NCBI GenBank assembly: GCA_026261815.1
Contig: JAMPIT010000886.1
Coordinates: forward strand, 21,248,001 to 21,312,000
DNA from: Monarcha castaneiventris obscurior
Lineage: Eukaryota > Chordata > Aves > Passeriformes > Monarchidae
Direction of reading: 5' to 3'
Length of the DNA stretch: 64,000 bases
A program made the translations under genes and the position numbers. The notes under the pieces are model-generated. The model was not told the DNA's origin and did no database searches. It saw only the letters and a program-made list of their open reading frames with translations. Positions 1-12,685 of this stretch are shown piece after piece. How positions within the stretch are numbered: the stretch's first letter is position 1; every line of letters starts with the position of its first letter.

Positions 1-2845
1 TTCATATACTTACAGTAGAGAAGGAACTGAAGCGAGCATAAGATCATGTGTCTCTCTTAACTTTGCATTGAATATTATAATGTGAAGAATAGGAAGCCCA
101 CAGGGCTACTAAAAGAGAAACTGTGGTTTTACCACTGTGCATGTGCTTAGAACAGGAGTTAGCTCTCATGGTTATTAGTATAGAAATGTTTTTTACAGTA
201 TTAATTCTGCTTATAGTTACCTGATGTCCCAGAATATTATTCAAATACAATTTTATTGGACTTGCTGATTTCAGTTCTTGAACTAAGTAAAAAAGGAATT
301 TAGATTCACCATAGATGGAAGCCAAATTATCTTGGCCACTTTTTTCAGTGTTTTTGACTTTTACAAAGAATACTGACGATTTGTTTTGGAGTTTTTAATA
401 ATAATTTTCGATTATTTTTATAATTTAGGAGAACAAGACTAGTGGCATACCCCAGAAATCTTCATACTGGACATGTTTGCTAGATTGCACTTAAGGTGTG
501 TGTATGGAAAAGGCCTGAGGACTCATGGAGATGCACATTTCCACCCAGCAGGCAGGGCCTGATGGCTGGCACTTCCTGGCTTCCCTTTGCTTTTTCTCTT
601 AGTCTTTGCAGATTCTGCCCAGAGTACCATTCTTACATATCTGGGGCTTTTCATTTGTTTGATAGGTCTTTTAGCCTCCACACAAGTGTACAAGGGCATT
701 TCTTGCCATTTAACTCTTCTTCCCATCTTCAGTTTTGACTACTGTCTTCTGAACCATTTAGGTGTCTGTAGAACTGAAGTTTTATTTAGAATTGTAGATG
801 TATTTTGAATATGAAATGATTCTTACATGTCCCTATGCTCCCACTCCCTAACAGTAAAGCTGGAAGAACCATAACTATTTAAATGAGAATCGGATTTTGT
901 GATCCCAGTTCTTTAAATCCTTTATCCTCCTGACGGATGGGAGACTGATACAGCCAATCTCAGTTGTGTCAGAGGATATCATTGGTTATTCTGTACATGA
1001 GAACAGGAGCTTCTCCTGAAAGGTTTCATGTTCTCTTCTGCTTATATGGTCACACAGAAACACTCGGGGCCACTGAGTGAGCACCTGGCTTTCAGTGTTG
1101 ACAATCAGTATTTTATCTCTAATCAATGTCAATAGATTTTGGAGTTATCTAATACTGTTGAACATGGCAGCCACTATATTCAATACTGAACTTCAGCTAT
1201 TTAGGCATGCAGACTTGAAAATTTTTATGAGTGTTGATTCACACTGAAGAAATCCTAACAGAAGCTATTTCTAGTAAAACAAAGCATTTTTAAAAGTTAA
1301 GTTGCTTCCATCTTTTAGGATTGAAGATGTGGCTACAAAGAATTGTTACAGAGATGAAAGATTGCTAGACAGAGGATCTGACAGTTTCTAAATGTTTGTT
1401 GTCAAAAAAAGACATCTCTGGTGTTACCAGTTCCAGTGAAATATAGTTATCCCATGGCTTCTTACCAGTTAAATATAACTCTTTTTCCCCAAGGTAGGGT
1501 TTTTTTTTCTTCTTGACTTGCAGGGTGTTTTTTCTTATAGCTATATTATATTTGCTTTTCTGACATACTTCCATGCAGGATGATACCAAAGGAAGTATTT
1601 GGCAGGATTACTCCTCTGATTTAGCAAAAATAAATAACACATCATCTGTAACTGGAGTATCCATGTAGTCTCCTTGGAAAATATGGTAGATACCTCAGCA
1701 ATTTTTCAAGTCTTTTTCAAAGTTTTACATTCAGAAACAATAAGTATGGAGCTGCCACCAGAGTAATTTCAGAAATTGCTTGGTTACTTGTAGTTTATGG
1801 AAGTGTGACAAGGAGAGAAGGGGAATTTTTTTGTGTTGTGTTTTCATTTTGTAAGATCAGAGGCTAGTAGAAGCTTACTAGAAGGGTATTGTGGTAAAGT
1901 AGTACCTTCAGATTTTTACTTAACTTTGTAGTAGCCTATTTACACTGTTTGAAGTTGGGTGGCTTTAAAAAGCCAATAAAGAGCATCTGTTGAGTGCCAA
2001 CATAGGTCAAATGTGTAAGAAAATCTGCCATTTCAAAATAATTACAATGCAGTTTTGTGTATTGTGTGGACAGCTGCTGTTTGCAAGAGAGGAAATTTAG
2101 TGATAACAGTTAAAAACTGCCAAATGAGAAGGCAGGATAACTCCACAAACTGCTGTATTTGAATGCACTTCAGTAGAAAACAGTTTTAAATTGAAGTCTA
2201 TAGATATTTGTTTTCTTGTGCATGCAAAACAAATGATAATGACTAGTAGTTATTATTCCATGCCATAAATTGTTTGATAGTTCCTTATTACAGTCTTACA
2301 TGAAATGGATAGCATTCTAATCTATTCAAAATAAAAAAATAAAGCCTCAACTGCTGGAGGTTTTGAATGTTTATTTGGAAGTATCTTTTATTGCTTGTTG
2401 CCCTGAAATCAGTTGCTCAGAAGTTATGATATGCCATAGTTGGTAGGGCACTGAAGATGCTTTGGAGTGAAATAGATTAAACAAAAGATAGACTTCTTAC
2501 ATACAGTGATCTTGAGACCCAGAAGTCAAGGAGAGGTGACATAACCTGTTCTAAATGTTTCCATTTCTGCAGGTTTACATTTGAAAATCAGCGTCTCTTA
2601 TTCACTTAGGGTTTTATCTTTAATTGCAGAAGTCATTCTACATGCAGGCATTTAAAAAATCCCGATACAAATTTTGGGCTTTGGTGTTTGGGGAAAGTTG
2701 ATCATTTTTGGGGGCGGTTTTTGCGAGTTGGAAGTTGGTTGGTTTTGGTTTCTTCCATTGTCATTTTCACTTCTTCTCAAGGTGCATTAATTAAAAAGTT
2801 TCTAGGGTAAAAATGTAAAACCTAAGGCACTTCCAGTGTACCTTC
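1..2845 (+). other. ADK upstream intron, no recognisable element
   Basis: AT-rich intronic sequence with scattered short open frames of 93 codons or fewer. None has splice or homology support. No repeat I can name is visible. It is assigned to ADK because no other gene boundary appears before the exon at 25951. Confidence 0.6.
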
Positions 2846-2849
2846 AGCC

Positions 2850-3060
2850 CAGAAGCTCAGATGGTTTTCAGTCCACTTCACAGTCCATTTACATAGGCAA
2901 TACTTCATAATTTAAGAATGTTACGAGAGGAGCTGTCAAAAACCTTGCTGCAGTCAAGATAAGCAACACCCCCTGGTGTTCCCTTCATTTACTGACCTAG
3001 TAATCTCACTGTAGAAAGATGTATAATCTAAAGTAAAAATCCTTGTCATTCTTTTTTTTA
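2850..3060 (-). repeat. Ancient CR1-type LINE fragment with reverse-transcriptase signature
   Basis: Read on the minus strand, 3028 down to 2935 translates as DYTSFYSEITRSVNEG and, after a one-base shift, VAYLDCSKVFD. This follows the order of the CR1-family reverse transcriptase segment whose usual form is roughly F-Y-D-E-T, then Y-L-D-F-S-K-A-F-D. The single frameshift and several substitutions show a long-dead copy. The outer limits are approximate because flanking sequence has decayed. Its orientation is opposite to ADK. It could be a CR1 or a closely related L3-like lineage; I cannot tell subfamily by eye. Confidence 0.72.
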
Positions 3061-3339
3061 TTAAGCTACACAAAGCTAAAGTAGTTTAGGATCCATTTAT
3101 GCCTTCTTCATTCTTATCATCTTACTGTTCTATTCAGTTTTTATTTTTCTGTTCTGAAAACAGTGACCAGATTGGTTCTGGTTGTGGTCATGACAAGGAT
3201 GCTTACAACGGACTTAGTGCTTCACTCTCTATATTGGAAATGCCCCCTGGTTTTTGTGGGTTTTTTTGTTTCTTTGCTTGTTTTAATTTTGATCTCAAAA
3301 ATAGTGTGTTTTAAGGCATCTCATATTGTCTAAGGTTGT

Positions 3340-4070
3340 GGTCAGTTATGTCCAGATCTTTCTCCAAAAAATAAACCTATATGCTTACTGGACATTTAAT
3401 GTGTGACCTTGCATTTCATGTGAAAACATTTCATACCATTTCTATTTTCACAGTTCAATAGGTCTCAAAGTCATTTCATTCTTCTCTAAGGTTTTCTGAT
3501 TTTCCTCTTTACTGAGCTTCTTTGTAAGCAAATCTCATTTGCAGTGTTCTGGGGTGGCTTTCATTAGTGTTTTGTAAGATCTGTCCTAGGGCTGATCCTG
3601 GAGGAGCTCCAGCATTAGCTTGTTTGAAGCCTCATGATCCTTATTTCAGCATAACCCATTGCCAGGCACTGCTGCCCATTACTTCCTGAGATTTGTGTAC
3701 TACCAGTTTCCATTTCTGCAGCTTCATTAATATTTCCTTCAACAGCATTAAATCAAATACTTCAGTCAAGTCCAGATATATTAAATATCAGACAAATGTC
3801 ATATTTGTCTGGTATAATCTACCCTTAGGAAGTCCATGCAACATTTTTCTCATGTTTGCTTCCATATGTTTCCCTCAGCTATTCAAGAAGAGTGCCTGTA
3901 GCCTTGCATGATGTTGAAGTCACACTGCACTTCTTCAGTTATCCATGTCATGTTTTCCCTTTTCTTAAGTGTACAAGCTATTTCTTGCATCCTGTATTTG
4001 CAGTGCATGATGTTTCGGTAGTCAATCTATTGTATCCTGTAATTTTTTTTTTAGATGTCAATTAATACCT
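3340..4070 (-). repeat. Second ancient LINE-derived block (CR1/L3-like), antisense
   Basis: On the minus strand, 3784 to 3752 reads LIYLDLTEVFD, again the reverse-transcriptase Y-L-D....F-D signature, in a sequence context different from the fragment at 2850-3060. Flanking words on the + strand also follow the layout I know from old amniote CR1/L3-like copies. These are a 'ctgatcctggaggagctcc' segment near 3592 and a 'ccttgcatgatgttgaagtc' segment near 3902. The rest is heavily diverged and the ends are estimates. Two RT signatures about 800 bp apart in the same orientation imply two separate insertions or a duplication rather than one element. Confidence 0.58.
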
Positions 4071-7000
4071 GTGGGCAAAAAGCTGTAAGTCTCTGAAACA
4101 GACATTTTCTGTAAGAAATGATACTTGAGGTACTTACTTGATCATGTTTTCAGTAGCTGTATTGAAAATCCTTTGTGCATGTTTTTCATGTTCTTTCTTC
4201 ATCAACCATTTAAATTTGTAGTAGTTTTAATTAAATGGCAGATTGATAGTTTTCCTTAGTAAAACACTGCTATTTTTCAAGTTTTTGATCTGGAACATAA
4301 TTTTTATTCTGCAACGGACATTATTTATCTGTTTTGGAACTAAACATATCCAAAGCTTTCCTAAGTGCACGGATAAAAACATGGTAGTGTGTGGTGTAAA
4401 ATCTTCACTGGTTTACTTATGACAGTTTTCTATTTTTTTAATTATTTTAATTAATCTCAGGAAATACTCTTGAATTTTCAGGGTTTGGGATGGTGGTTAA
4501 GAAATCGGTGGGGGCACATCAGTGTGGCTTTTATTTTAGAATGCTCATTTTAAAGCTGCCGCCTGAAATTTTGTGCCTCCCTGCCCAAAATGTTGAAAAG
4601 AATGAGCTGCAGTGTTGGAACACGGGCAGAAAACAAGGCATGTGAAATGTAAGTGAAAACTAGAAGGAAAGCAAAATGTAGGCAGCTGTTGGGCACAGTA
4701 TAATTGAACAAATATTATGTAAATACATTCCCGTGGAGTGGTTGCTGCTGTTCTGGGAGAAGCCCTGGAAGGCCTTGCTGGAGCTGGCACGAGAAAGGCC
4801 CCTTGGGGCATGCAGCAAAGGGGGCAGTAAGGTAGGTGAGTGCTGGGGAGCTGCTGCCAGCCCCTCCCTGCAGCTCCCAGGCCCGACCTGCTGATTCTCC
4901 TTAGCCAGCTTCTTCCGTGAGTGTGAGTGTGCGTGTGAGTGTGCCTTGCAAAGTCTTCCAGAGACATCAGACTCGGTCCTTTGTAACCTCGTGATGCTTC
5001 TGCCTTATTCAAGAGGCAGTCTGCCCATTTTTCTTAATGAAAAGAGGGCTCATCTTATTTCCTTAGGTGTGTTCAACAAGGGGTAAAGCTGTCTCCCATT
5101 TCCTTTCATGCCTTGTGCTTGAATATGAATTATCATTTTATCAATTTTTACATTAGTAATCATGCATGGTACAAATGCTTAAGTAGAATAAATACATGTA
5201 GCTCATTTTTACTCTCCCATCTAGTTCCAATCAAGAGCTAATTAAGCACATGGGGATGATAGTGCTTTTGTGGGTAACAGATCCCTAGACTTGTGCTTCC
5301 TAACAGGAGGGTAATGAAAAATAAGTACATGAAACAAATATTTCTTTTCCCCTGGGAATTTTTTGTTTATTCATTTGCTTAAATATTTATGATACTGTGA
5401 TTCTATTTATATCTTAAGTCAGACAAAGACACTGGAGACAATATTTCTGAATGCTCATTCACATTATAAATTCCACAAAGAAAGATTTAAGGAAGCACTG
5501 TTTTGTGAACTTCGTGACAGCATGTTTAACTAATGTTTTCAGATTTTAGAAGTAATAATTTTAAAATTTAAAACTTTAATTTTTAAAATTACTTTTATGT
5601 GAACAATGTTTAGTGTTTACATTCACCTGCTGAAAACAAACTCTTTGTATTACTTGAGAGTGTACATTTTTTATAAATTGTACTTACATTGTCCTAATTT
5701 GTTAAACTGTTTATAACTGATTAATTAGATTTTTTGAGAACCCCAAAGGATTTAAGGTCAATATATGTCTCATTTTTTCTGATTTATGATGATACTTCCT
5801 GTTATCATCCTAATAATGATTCTGTAACCTACAGGTTTCCAACAATATATTCTGAAATCAGTATTTTTTTTTAAATATCACTTTATTGTTTACAATCAGT
5901 TATTGAAATCTATTAAATATTGAAGATATAGGAAACTATATGATCAAGATTAGCATATTGGGTAAAATTTACATAAATTATAAATATTGATCGTCATAGA
6001 CAGGGTTCATTTTACACTGAATAATAACTAGACCAATAATAAAAGTAAGGTATTAAATCCAACTTGGTTTTTGTTCAACTTGGGATCTTTGGGGGATTTT
6101 GAAAGCTGTAAGTAGCCCTTATATGTTAACTTTCACATTTTTTCAATAGGTAGTCCACTGAAATTTTAATTTTTCCTATCATTACTAATGTAGAATGGAT
6201 TATTTAAGTATGGACTCTCATGGTATCATAGTATGTAAAAAAAGCCATTTTTCAGTAAAATGTTCAACACCAAGTCAGCTGGCCATATTTAAACTAAACT
6301 CCTCAACCAGATCAAAATCAGGTGATAGTAAACTGTGTATCAGTGGCAAAATAATACTGATTGTATATCTTAGCAGTCTGCTGATCTGGACGCATTAATT
6401 TTATAATTCTCTGCAATACTGCAGTTACAGTAGTAGTGTATTTTATTTTGATCCTTCTAATGAATCATACAACACCTTTTGGAAAAGCGAGTGCTGGAAT
6501 ACTTCCATCTAAAAGTCTTTGCCAAATGTAGTATTATTATTATAAAGTAGGTGTAACTTCCTTTGCCAATCATATGAGCTCTGATAGCAGAATGGAATGC
6601 CAAGTGCTGGCAGCTGTTTGTTCTTTTATTCACTGTCTTTGATATTCTTTGCTTAGTCATTAGTACTTCCACAAACATTTAGCAGGTTAATGTGTCAGCT
6701 ACATATCAGCTCTGAAAGTATTTCTGGCAGTCTTTCAAAGAAATTTTTCTTTTGTGGCTGAAACAATCCAGTCTTCTATTCAGTGTGTTAAAAATAACTT
6801 GAGTTTAGATTATACAAACTGTAGCTGTAAAATTGAACGTGGGTATCACAGTTTTTATGAAGTATTTAAAAATCTATTAGGTACCATTTATTCTGCAAAC
6901 TTAAGAAATCTAAACACACAGTTTTTCACTTGATATATAACTTTGTTTTACTCTCACCAGTATTTCAGATTAAATAAATAATAAATTGCCAAAATGACAG

Positions 7001-7346
7001 CACAAATTTCAGTTTAAAAAAAAAGTAGTTGCAGATAGCTTCCATTAGCTAAATAAAATTCAGTGTCAAACTCTTAAATTTAATTAATTTTGTGTCTAGA
7101 ACATTATGACATCTAAATCTACTCAGTCTTTCTTTCACATGGTAAACCACTGCGGCTTCTTCCCCCCAGTACCACTCGTACTTCTTCCTCAATACCTTAC
7201 TCTGTTTGTGTGTTGCACCTGTGGTTTGTTCCTCAGAGCTGCAAATCCACCCACATGGATATATTGTCCCTTTTATCCCGTCATATGATTTTTTCCTATT
7301 CTTCAAAGTTGCGAGTTATGTTTTCTTAACACAGTCAAAGTTCAAA
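4071..7346 (+). other. ADK upstream intron, mostly unique AT-rich sequence
   Basis: It holds a locally GC-richer patch at about 4720-4990 with a degenerate GT/GTGA run. It also holds a very AT-rich self-complementary stretch around 5550-5595. No exon or named repeat was recognised in the remainder. Confidence 0.55.
4917..4944. repeat. Short imperfect (GT)n / GTGA microsatellite
   Basis: Alternating GTGAGTGTGAGTGTGCGTGT units. On the minus strand they create the run of Thr-His pairs in the otherwise unsupported 155-codon frame at 4545-5012. Confidence 0.8.
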
Positions 7347-7806
7347 GAATCACAGAATATCCTGAATTGAAAGGAACCCACAGGTATCATCCAAGTCCAA
7401 CTCGTGGCCCTGCACAGGACACCCTAAGAGTCACACCATGTGCCTGAGAGCATTGTCCAAACACTGCTTGAACTCTGTTAGGCTGGTGCTGTGACCAGTT
7501 CCCTGGGGAGCTGTTCCAGGGCCCAACCACCCTCTGGGTGAAGAACCTTTTTCGTATTTCCAACCTAAACCTCCCCTGACACAGGTCCAGGCCATTCCCT
7601 GAGTCCTGTCACTGTCACCACAGAGCAGAGATCAGTGCCTGCCCCTCCTGTTCCCCTCACGAGGAAGCTGTAAGTGCAGTGAGGTGTCCCCTCAGTCTCC
7701 TCCAGGCTGAACAGGCCAAGTGACCTCAGCTGCTCCTCATACGGCTCCACCTCAAGGCCCTTCACTGTCTTCGTAGCCCTTCTTTGGACACTCTAATACC
7801 TTAAAC
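7347..7806 (-). repeat. CR1 LINE 3' fragment, antisense
   Basis: The + strand begins with the reverse complement of the CR1 terminus (AATCACAGAATATCCTGAATT). It continues through words diagnostic of avian CR1: 'ccaactcgtggccctgcaca', 'caccatgtgcctgagagc', 'ccaccctctgggtgaagaac' and 'tctcctccaggctgaacagg'. It ends near 'tctttggacactctaatacc'. About 460 bp of the 3' end is present, 5'-truncated as is usual for CR1, with the element sense strand opposite to ADK. It is much less diverged than the pieces at 2850-4070. The 66-codon frame inside (7565-7765) is part of the repeat, not a gene. Confidence 0.95.
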
Positions 7807-9022
7807 TTAAACTATTATATCGAAATAGCTTAAAGACAAAATTCTTGCTCTTCAGCAGTTCTCTTATGACTCTCAAATTAAAGAGTTAAGGGGCAGAATA
7901 AGCGAACATAAGTAGTTCCCAGCAGTTAAAATGACTATGCCCACTTAAAGCTCTTCTCTGCTGTGAATCAATAGCTCGGGGTCTGAAGCATGCAGCTTTT
8001 CTGTTGGGAAGTGCAATATATTGTCAAAGCATCTTCCCACTTGCTTGCAGACTCTGTACTGTGTATTGGAAAGAGTTCATTGTCACTGTGATGAACGTGC
8101 ATAACTTCCATTAACATTAATGGGAGTTATGCCGGACTGTCAAGAGACGAATAACTTCTCAGTGCAGTAAAGGAATTAATTAAGCTGTGTTTGGTTCATT
8201 GGCTACTGAAATGTGATCATTAGACTCAAAGGAAAAAAAAACTATTAGGGTGATAGACTAGTTTACTTTGTACTGTGCTGAAACATCTTGATTTGCTAAG
8301 GCAGAACTATTAGAAGATCAGTTAAATTTGGATATTTGCTGTACAATTATGGTGAATGTATAGCATGACAAAAGTATTGGTTACTGGTTCTGTGAGATGT
8401 AGAAGGAGCATATGATATTTGTGCAATTAAATAAGCTGAGATGAGACTTTTTTTGAAGGTTGCTTATAAAGAAAAATCTGACTTGTTTCTGCCAGCCATT
8501 TTGACATCTAACATGCTTAGTAACCTCATGAAGAATTACTCACAGAAATAGCTTGGGAACTTTAATTAAGAGAACCACTGAGGTATGTATTCAAACCTCT
8601 TCTGCTGCTCCATTTGGTGTTAATAGTGTTGTGCTTGGTTTTTTCCGATTCTCTGTATGTTGAGTCAGATAGTTATGGGCAGTTGGAGTTCTTGTTTTCT
8701 TGTTTGTCTCTCTATTAAGCCTCAGTATCAAACACAAACTAATCCAGTTGTTTTGGCTGTTCTGGGCATTTTGTAACCTGTTCTCTCTGCCATGCATCTG
8801 TTGCTTCAAATAATGTCCGAAAATAAATATGAATGCCTTCTTAAGTGCAGCTGTCATGATCCAAAACAAAAAATGGATTTGTAGATAGACTGGCTTTAAA
8901 ATTTTTTCTTTTCACGATAGGTAGTAACACCCTGCAATTTGTGTAGAAGACAAACAGTAGCTTCTGTTAGTGCTGGTGTAGAAGGTTTCACTGAGTAATC
9001 CAGGTCTCAGACTGCATATTTA
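7807..9022 (+). other. ADK upstream intron between two CR1 copies
   Basis: Unique-looking AT-rich sequence with a near-perfect palindrome at 8101-8130. A short frame at 8591-8869 has no support as a gene. Confidence 0.55.
8101..8130. repeat. Palindrome (14 bp arms), possible core of a MITE-like repeat
   Basis: ATAACTTCCATTAA and TTAATGGGAGTTAT are inverted copies with one mismatch and a two-base centre. The wording resembles the 'caatgggagttat' palindromic core seen in dispersed amniote repeats. The flanks are too decayed for a firm family call. Confidence 0.5.
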
Positions 9023-9240
9023 GAGTCACAGAATCACTGAGGTTGGAAAAGACCTCCAGACTGAGTCCATCCTTTGACCAAACACCACCACAACTACTAA
9101 ACCGTAGGTCTAATTGCTGCGTTGTTTCTTGATCACTTCCAGGGATGGTGACTCCACTACCTCTCTGGGCAGCCCATTCCAATGCTTAATAACCCTTATA
9201 GTGAAAAAAATCTTCTGGATGTTCAACTTAAAGTGATTTG
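9023..9240 (-). repeat. CR1 LINE 3' fragment, antisense
   Basis: It starts with AGTCACAGAATCACTGAGGT, the reverse complement of the CR1 3' terminus. It runs through 'tggaaaagacctccaga', 'gggatggtgactccactacc', 'tctctgggcagcccattcca' and 'tcttctggatgttcaactta', all familiar CR1 3'-UTR words. It is a truncated copy of about 220 bp, from a different CR1 subfamily than the copy at 7347. Confidence 0.93.
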
Positions 9241-9809
9241 GTTTTCCATATACTAGATGCAATTCCATCTTTACTGAGCCTTGTGATAGACATTGTCTTC
9301 AGAACATAATAAATAGTATATATAATACTAGTTGCATATAGAGTATTTATTACTTGGTTTAGGTGAATATTTTAGTCAGTTTTGAATATGCGGAATCTGT
9401 TCTTTTTGGTATGAAACAGGATAGTGAAGTAAATGTTTAAGTGCTTTATTATCTACCATCTTTTCTGAACCAAATTTTAGACTTTCCCTGGAGTTTGGTA
9501 CAAAACGTAGAAGTGGAAAATTGCTTCGTAATGGCTTCCCAGAGCTCATCTTTAATTTAAATTTCTAGGGGAATGCTGAAGATTTTTTGTGTCTTGATGA
9601 AAACAGAGCAGTTCCATATGCATACCTGGGAACAATTTATTGTGGTTGAACAAATTTTATCCGTGTAATAGTAACAATAGTTTGGTTCTCTTCCAGGTAC
9701 ATTTGTTTCATTAGTACAGTTCAAGGAGACCTTGTTTTGGAATAATAGGTTGTTCAAGGCAGAACAATTTGGAACTGTTTTGCAAGTAGCTATGGTAGGA
9801 AGTTTTGTA

Positions 9810-9833
9810 GTGGTGTACTCTGGAGTACACCAC
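9810..9833. repeat. Near-perfect 24 bp inverted repeat
   Basis: GTGGTGTACTC and GAGTACACCAC are exact inverted copies separated by TG. A slipped extra CAC on the right side suggests a small replication-slippage event. Confidence 0.85.
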
Positions 9834-12602
9834 CACTAGACAGAAAAATAGAAATTTTACATGGGACATCAGCTAAGTCGTTGACACACCTGTAAGTGAG
9901 TAAGAAGAAAACCCCTGCTATAATGAGGGAGTGTAGAATATCTGTATATTACAATAGAGAAGGTACATCTTGAGATGTATTTATGCTGTTAAAGTGACAA
10001 AATATTGAATGACTGTATAATGCTCAGCCACATGTGCTGTAGTTATAACTTCTTCTTTATTTTAAGGTAGTTTCCATTTTAGCAAAACTCTTAGTTTCTC
10101 TTAGTAGAAATTTGACGTGTAGTGTTAAAGTCTGAATTCCATAAATCAGGTGATTTCTACATCCTTGATAGAAGTTACTAAAGCTCTCTGAGATCTATCA
10201 CTGCACACTGCCAGTAATCACAACTCATTGATGTGCTGTAGAATTCTGCCTGAAATGTCTTTTCTCAGTTTTAGTTCTTCCTCAGTGTACAGGAATGCAA
10301 TCTGCTAGTCTTAAATGTGGTATGTGCAAACTGGCTTGATGTGGACAGACATATTAGTAACAATTTAAGAGGATTTTTGTGGTTGTTTTGGTTTTTAAGG
10401 AGTCCAAAGCACTTGTGCAATAAGCTCGGACTTCTGTATTAGTGTTGAGGTTTGTTTCGGTTTTTGGCTGGCTGGTTGGTTGGCTTTTTTTGTTGGTGGT
10501 GTGATTTGATTTTGTTGTTCTGAGGAGGAAGAGGGGAAGGTTAGCTTATGCTAACACAGGGAGTTGTCTAGATATATGTGATCTCTGGTAAGGTCAGGGT
10601 AAAAAAGGATTTTTGCATCTCCCTACATTGGTGTCTTCTGAATGTGCAGCCTACAGTACTGCAGAGTTGTTGGCTTTTTAAAACCTCATTCCAAAACAGT
10701 CCAAGATTTGTCATATTCTCTCATTTTTTAATATTGCTGTCTTTTGTTCTGACTTGAGCAATTGTTAAAATGGATAATGGATTAGCAAGGAAATTGGATA
10801 CCATTTCTTGACTTAAGAATTCTACTTCTGGCTTTTAGCAGAGGAAAGAAAGCAGAAGTTGACATGATTAATGCTATAAGTCATTTAATTGCAGGAATGA
10901 CTGCAACAGTATTGTTTTCCTACATTTGTCATTATAACGTTTCCAAAATGTTGAAATGCTGGGTTAGACTGGGATTTTAACAGAAAAATTTGGAAAAATC
11001 AAGTGTCTATTATGGCTCACCTAAAAAGTTCTAGAAGACTGCACGCTGGGGCTGAGTTGTTGAGAGACAACTCATCAAAAATACTGCTCTAAAGGGTGAG
11101 CTTTTAGTATCACCGAATCTAGAAGGAATCCTTGTTGTGGCAATTATTTCTGCTGTTTGAAGGAGCAGAATAAGAGTTAATAAATCTGGATTTAGACACA
11201 CCAGGCATGACACACTGGTCTTTCAACAAAGATTAGCTTTAACTGGTAATACTGGTTTCCTTTGTAACTGTCTATTGGTTTGGGAGTGGTGGTGCAATAG
11301 GAGCAGCTATTGAAGATATCAACTTGAACTAGCTGAATTTGGGTTCGTTTCTAACTTACCCTTTGAAGGAGGATATTGTTTAGTATTTGCCTTGTGTTTG
11401 TCCAATGGCATTCAAGTGATCTAAAAGGAATCACTGACTTGTTAAGTGGTCCATAGAAATAAAATGCGGAAATTCTTGTCCTCTATATGGAATTTATTTG
11501 TATAGCAAAAATCTAGTGGATGTATACTTCCAGGATACAACTGGAAAGGTCTGAAAATGAAGACTTTTCATTGCCATGTTGCATTTCATCACTAGAAATA
11601 TTCGACTTTGTAGGCTAAATTTAAATGTAAATAGTTGTCAGGCCTTCTGAGAAGTTGATGATGGTGGTCATTAGCTTCTGAAATTTCATTTTATGTGAAA
11701 AGTTGTACATAACAGATTTAAATCTCATAAAAATCATCCTGTCCTTTTGTGACAGCTGCAATTGTTTTTCTGGAAAATAATAGTAAAATTTACAATGGAG
11801 AAAGAAGGGATAAAGAATCATTGTAAAAATAGAAGCAATGGCAGTGATAGTAATTAGTCCCCAGTCAGATGATGTGATGAGGTGACAGCACACAATCCAG
11901 ACCCTGTCCCTGGAGAGTGAGACCCTAGAGAGAGAACCCATCCTGGTCATCTCATATCGTGTCCATAGGGTACTGCTGTACATTGATAGGTGTTAAACTG
12001 GGAGTATAGGAATGATCTTTATAAACTTGGATATCTGCTGTCACTGGCCACTGCTGCCACTGGCCAGTCATAGGTGGCCTTTAGCTTTCAGTAGCAATTC
12101 ATCCAGTCCATCTAGACTGCCTCAAAATGTGAGTAATCACACTCTTGTATTATCCCCAATTGTTTTTATTAATATGGCATTTTTCAGAGTGTGGGTTTTG
12201 TCATGTTACTAAAGGGATGAATGCTTTCAGTGTTGTTAAAATAATGGATCTGCAGAAATTATTTTTGTTAATATCTGGATGGTTTAACCTAATTTCAGCT
12301 TGTTCTTTTTAATATTAAATTGCTTTGATTTAATAAAGTAGGTTTTGTTTGTCAACTAGTAAAAAGAAATGTGCTTTATTTTCTTAGAAATAAAAAGTGG
12401 TGATGCTGCCTTTGAAATCATGTATAGGCATACCAGCATCTGGCATTGATCTGGTCTATTCAATTTCAAATTGCTTTATGGTTACTAATTAATGTCCTCA
12501 CAGCCAACTAATAGAGCAGTGTATTTCCATCCTGGGGACTTAATTTTGAATAGTAGTACACTATGTAGAACAACTAACAATTTACCAACAGAATTAAGAG
12601 AA

Positions 12603-12685
12603 TAGGGCCAAATTCTCTTATAATCCATAGTAATCCCACTGATATCAATCGCATTCCATCAAAATAAGTGTGAGCAGAAAATAGG
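12603..12685. repeat. Remnant of a palindromic MITE-like amniote repeat
   Basis: The left end AGGGCCAAATTCTCTTATAA and the right end AAGTGTGAGCAGAAAATAGG are imperfect inverted copies around a 'tcccactgatatcaatcgca' centre. This layout (gggccaaattct ... caatgg ... agaatttggccc) is one I know as a dispersed self-complementary repeat in reptiles and birds. I cannot give its database name with certainty. The copy is strongly decayed. Confidence 0.5.

Noticed and set aside
4545..5012. 155-codon minus-strand frame with a Thr-His run
   Set aside because: The run is a GT/GTGA microsatellite read in reverse and the rest shows no protein-like pattern.
11621..11983. 120-codon minus-strand frame
   Set aside because: No family resemblance, no splice or conservation evidence, and AT-driven codon content.
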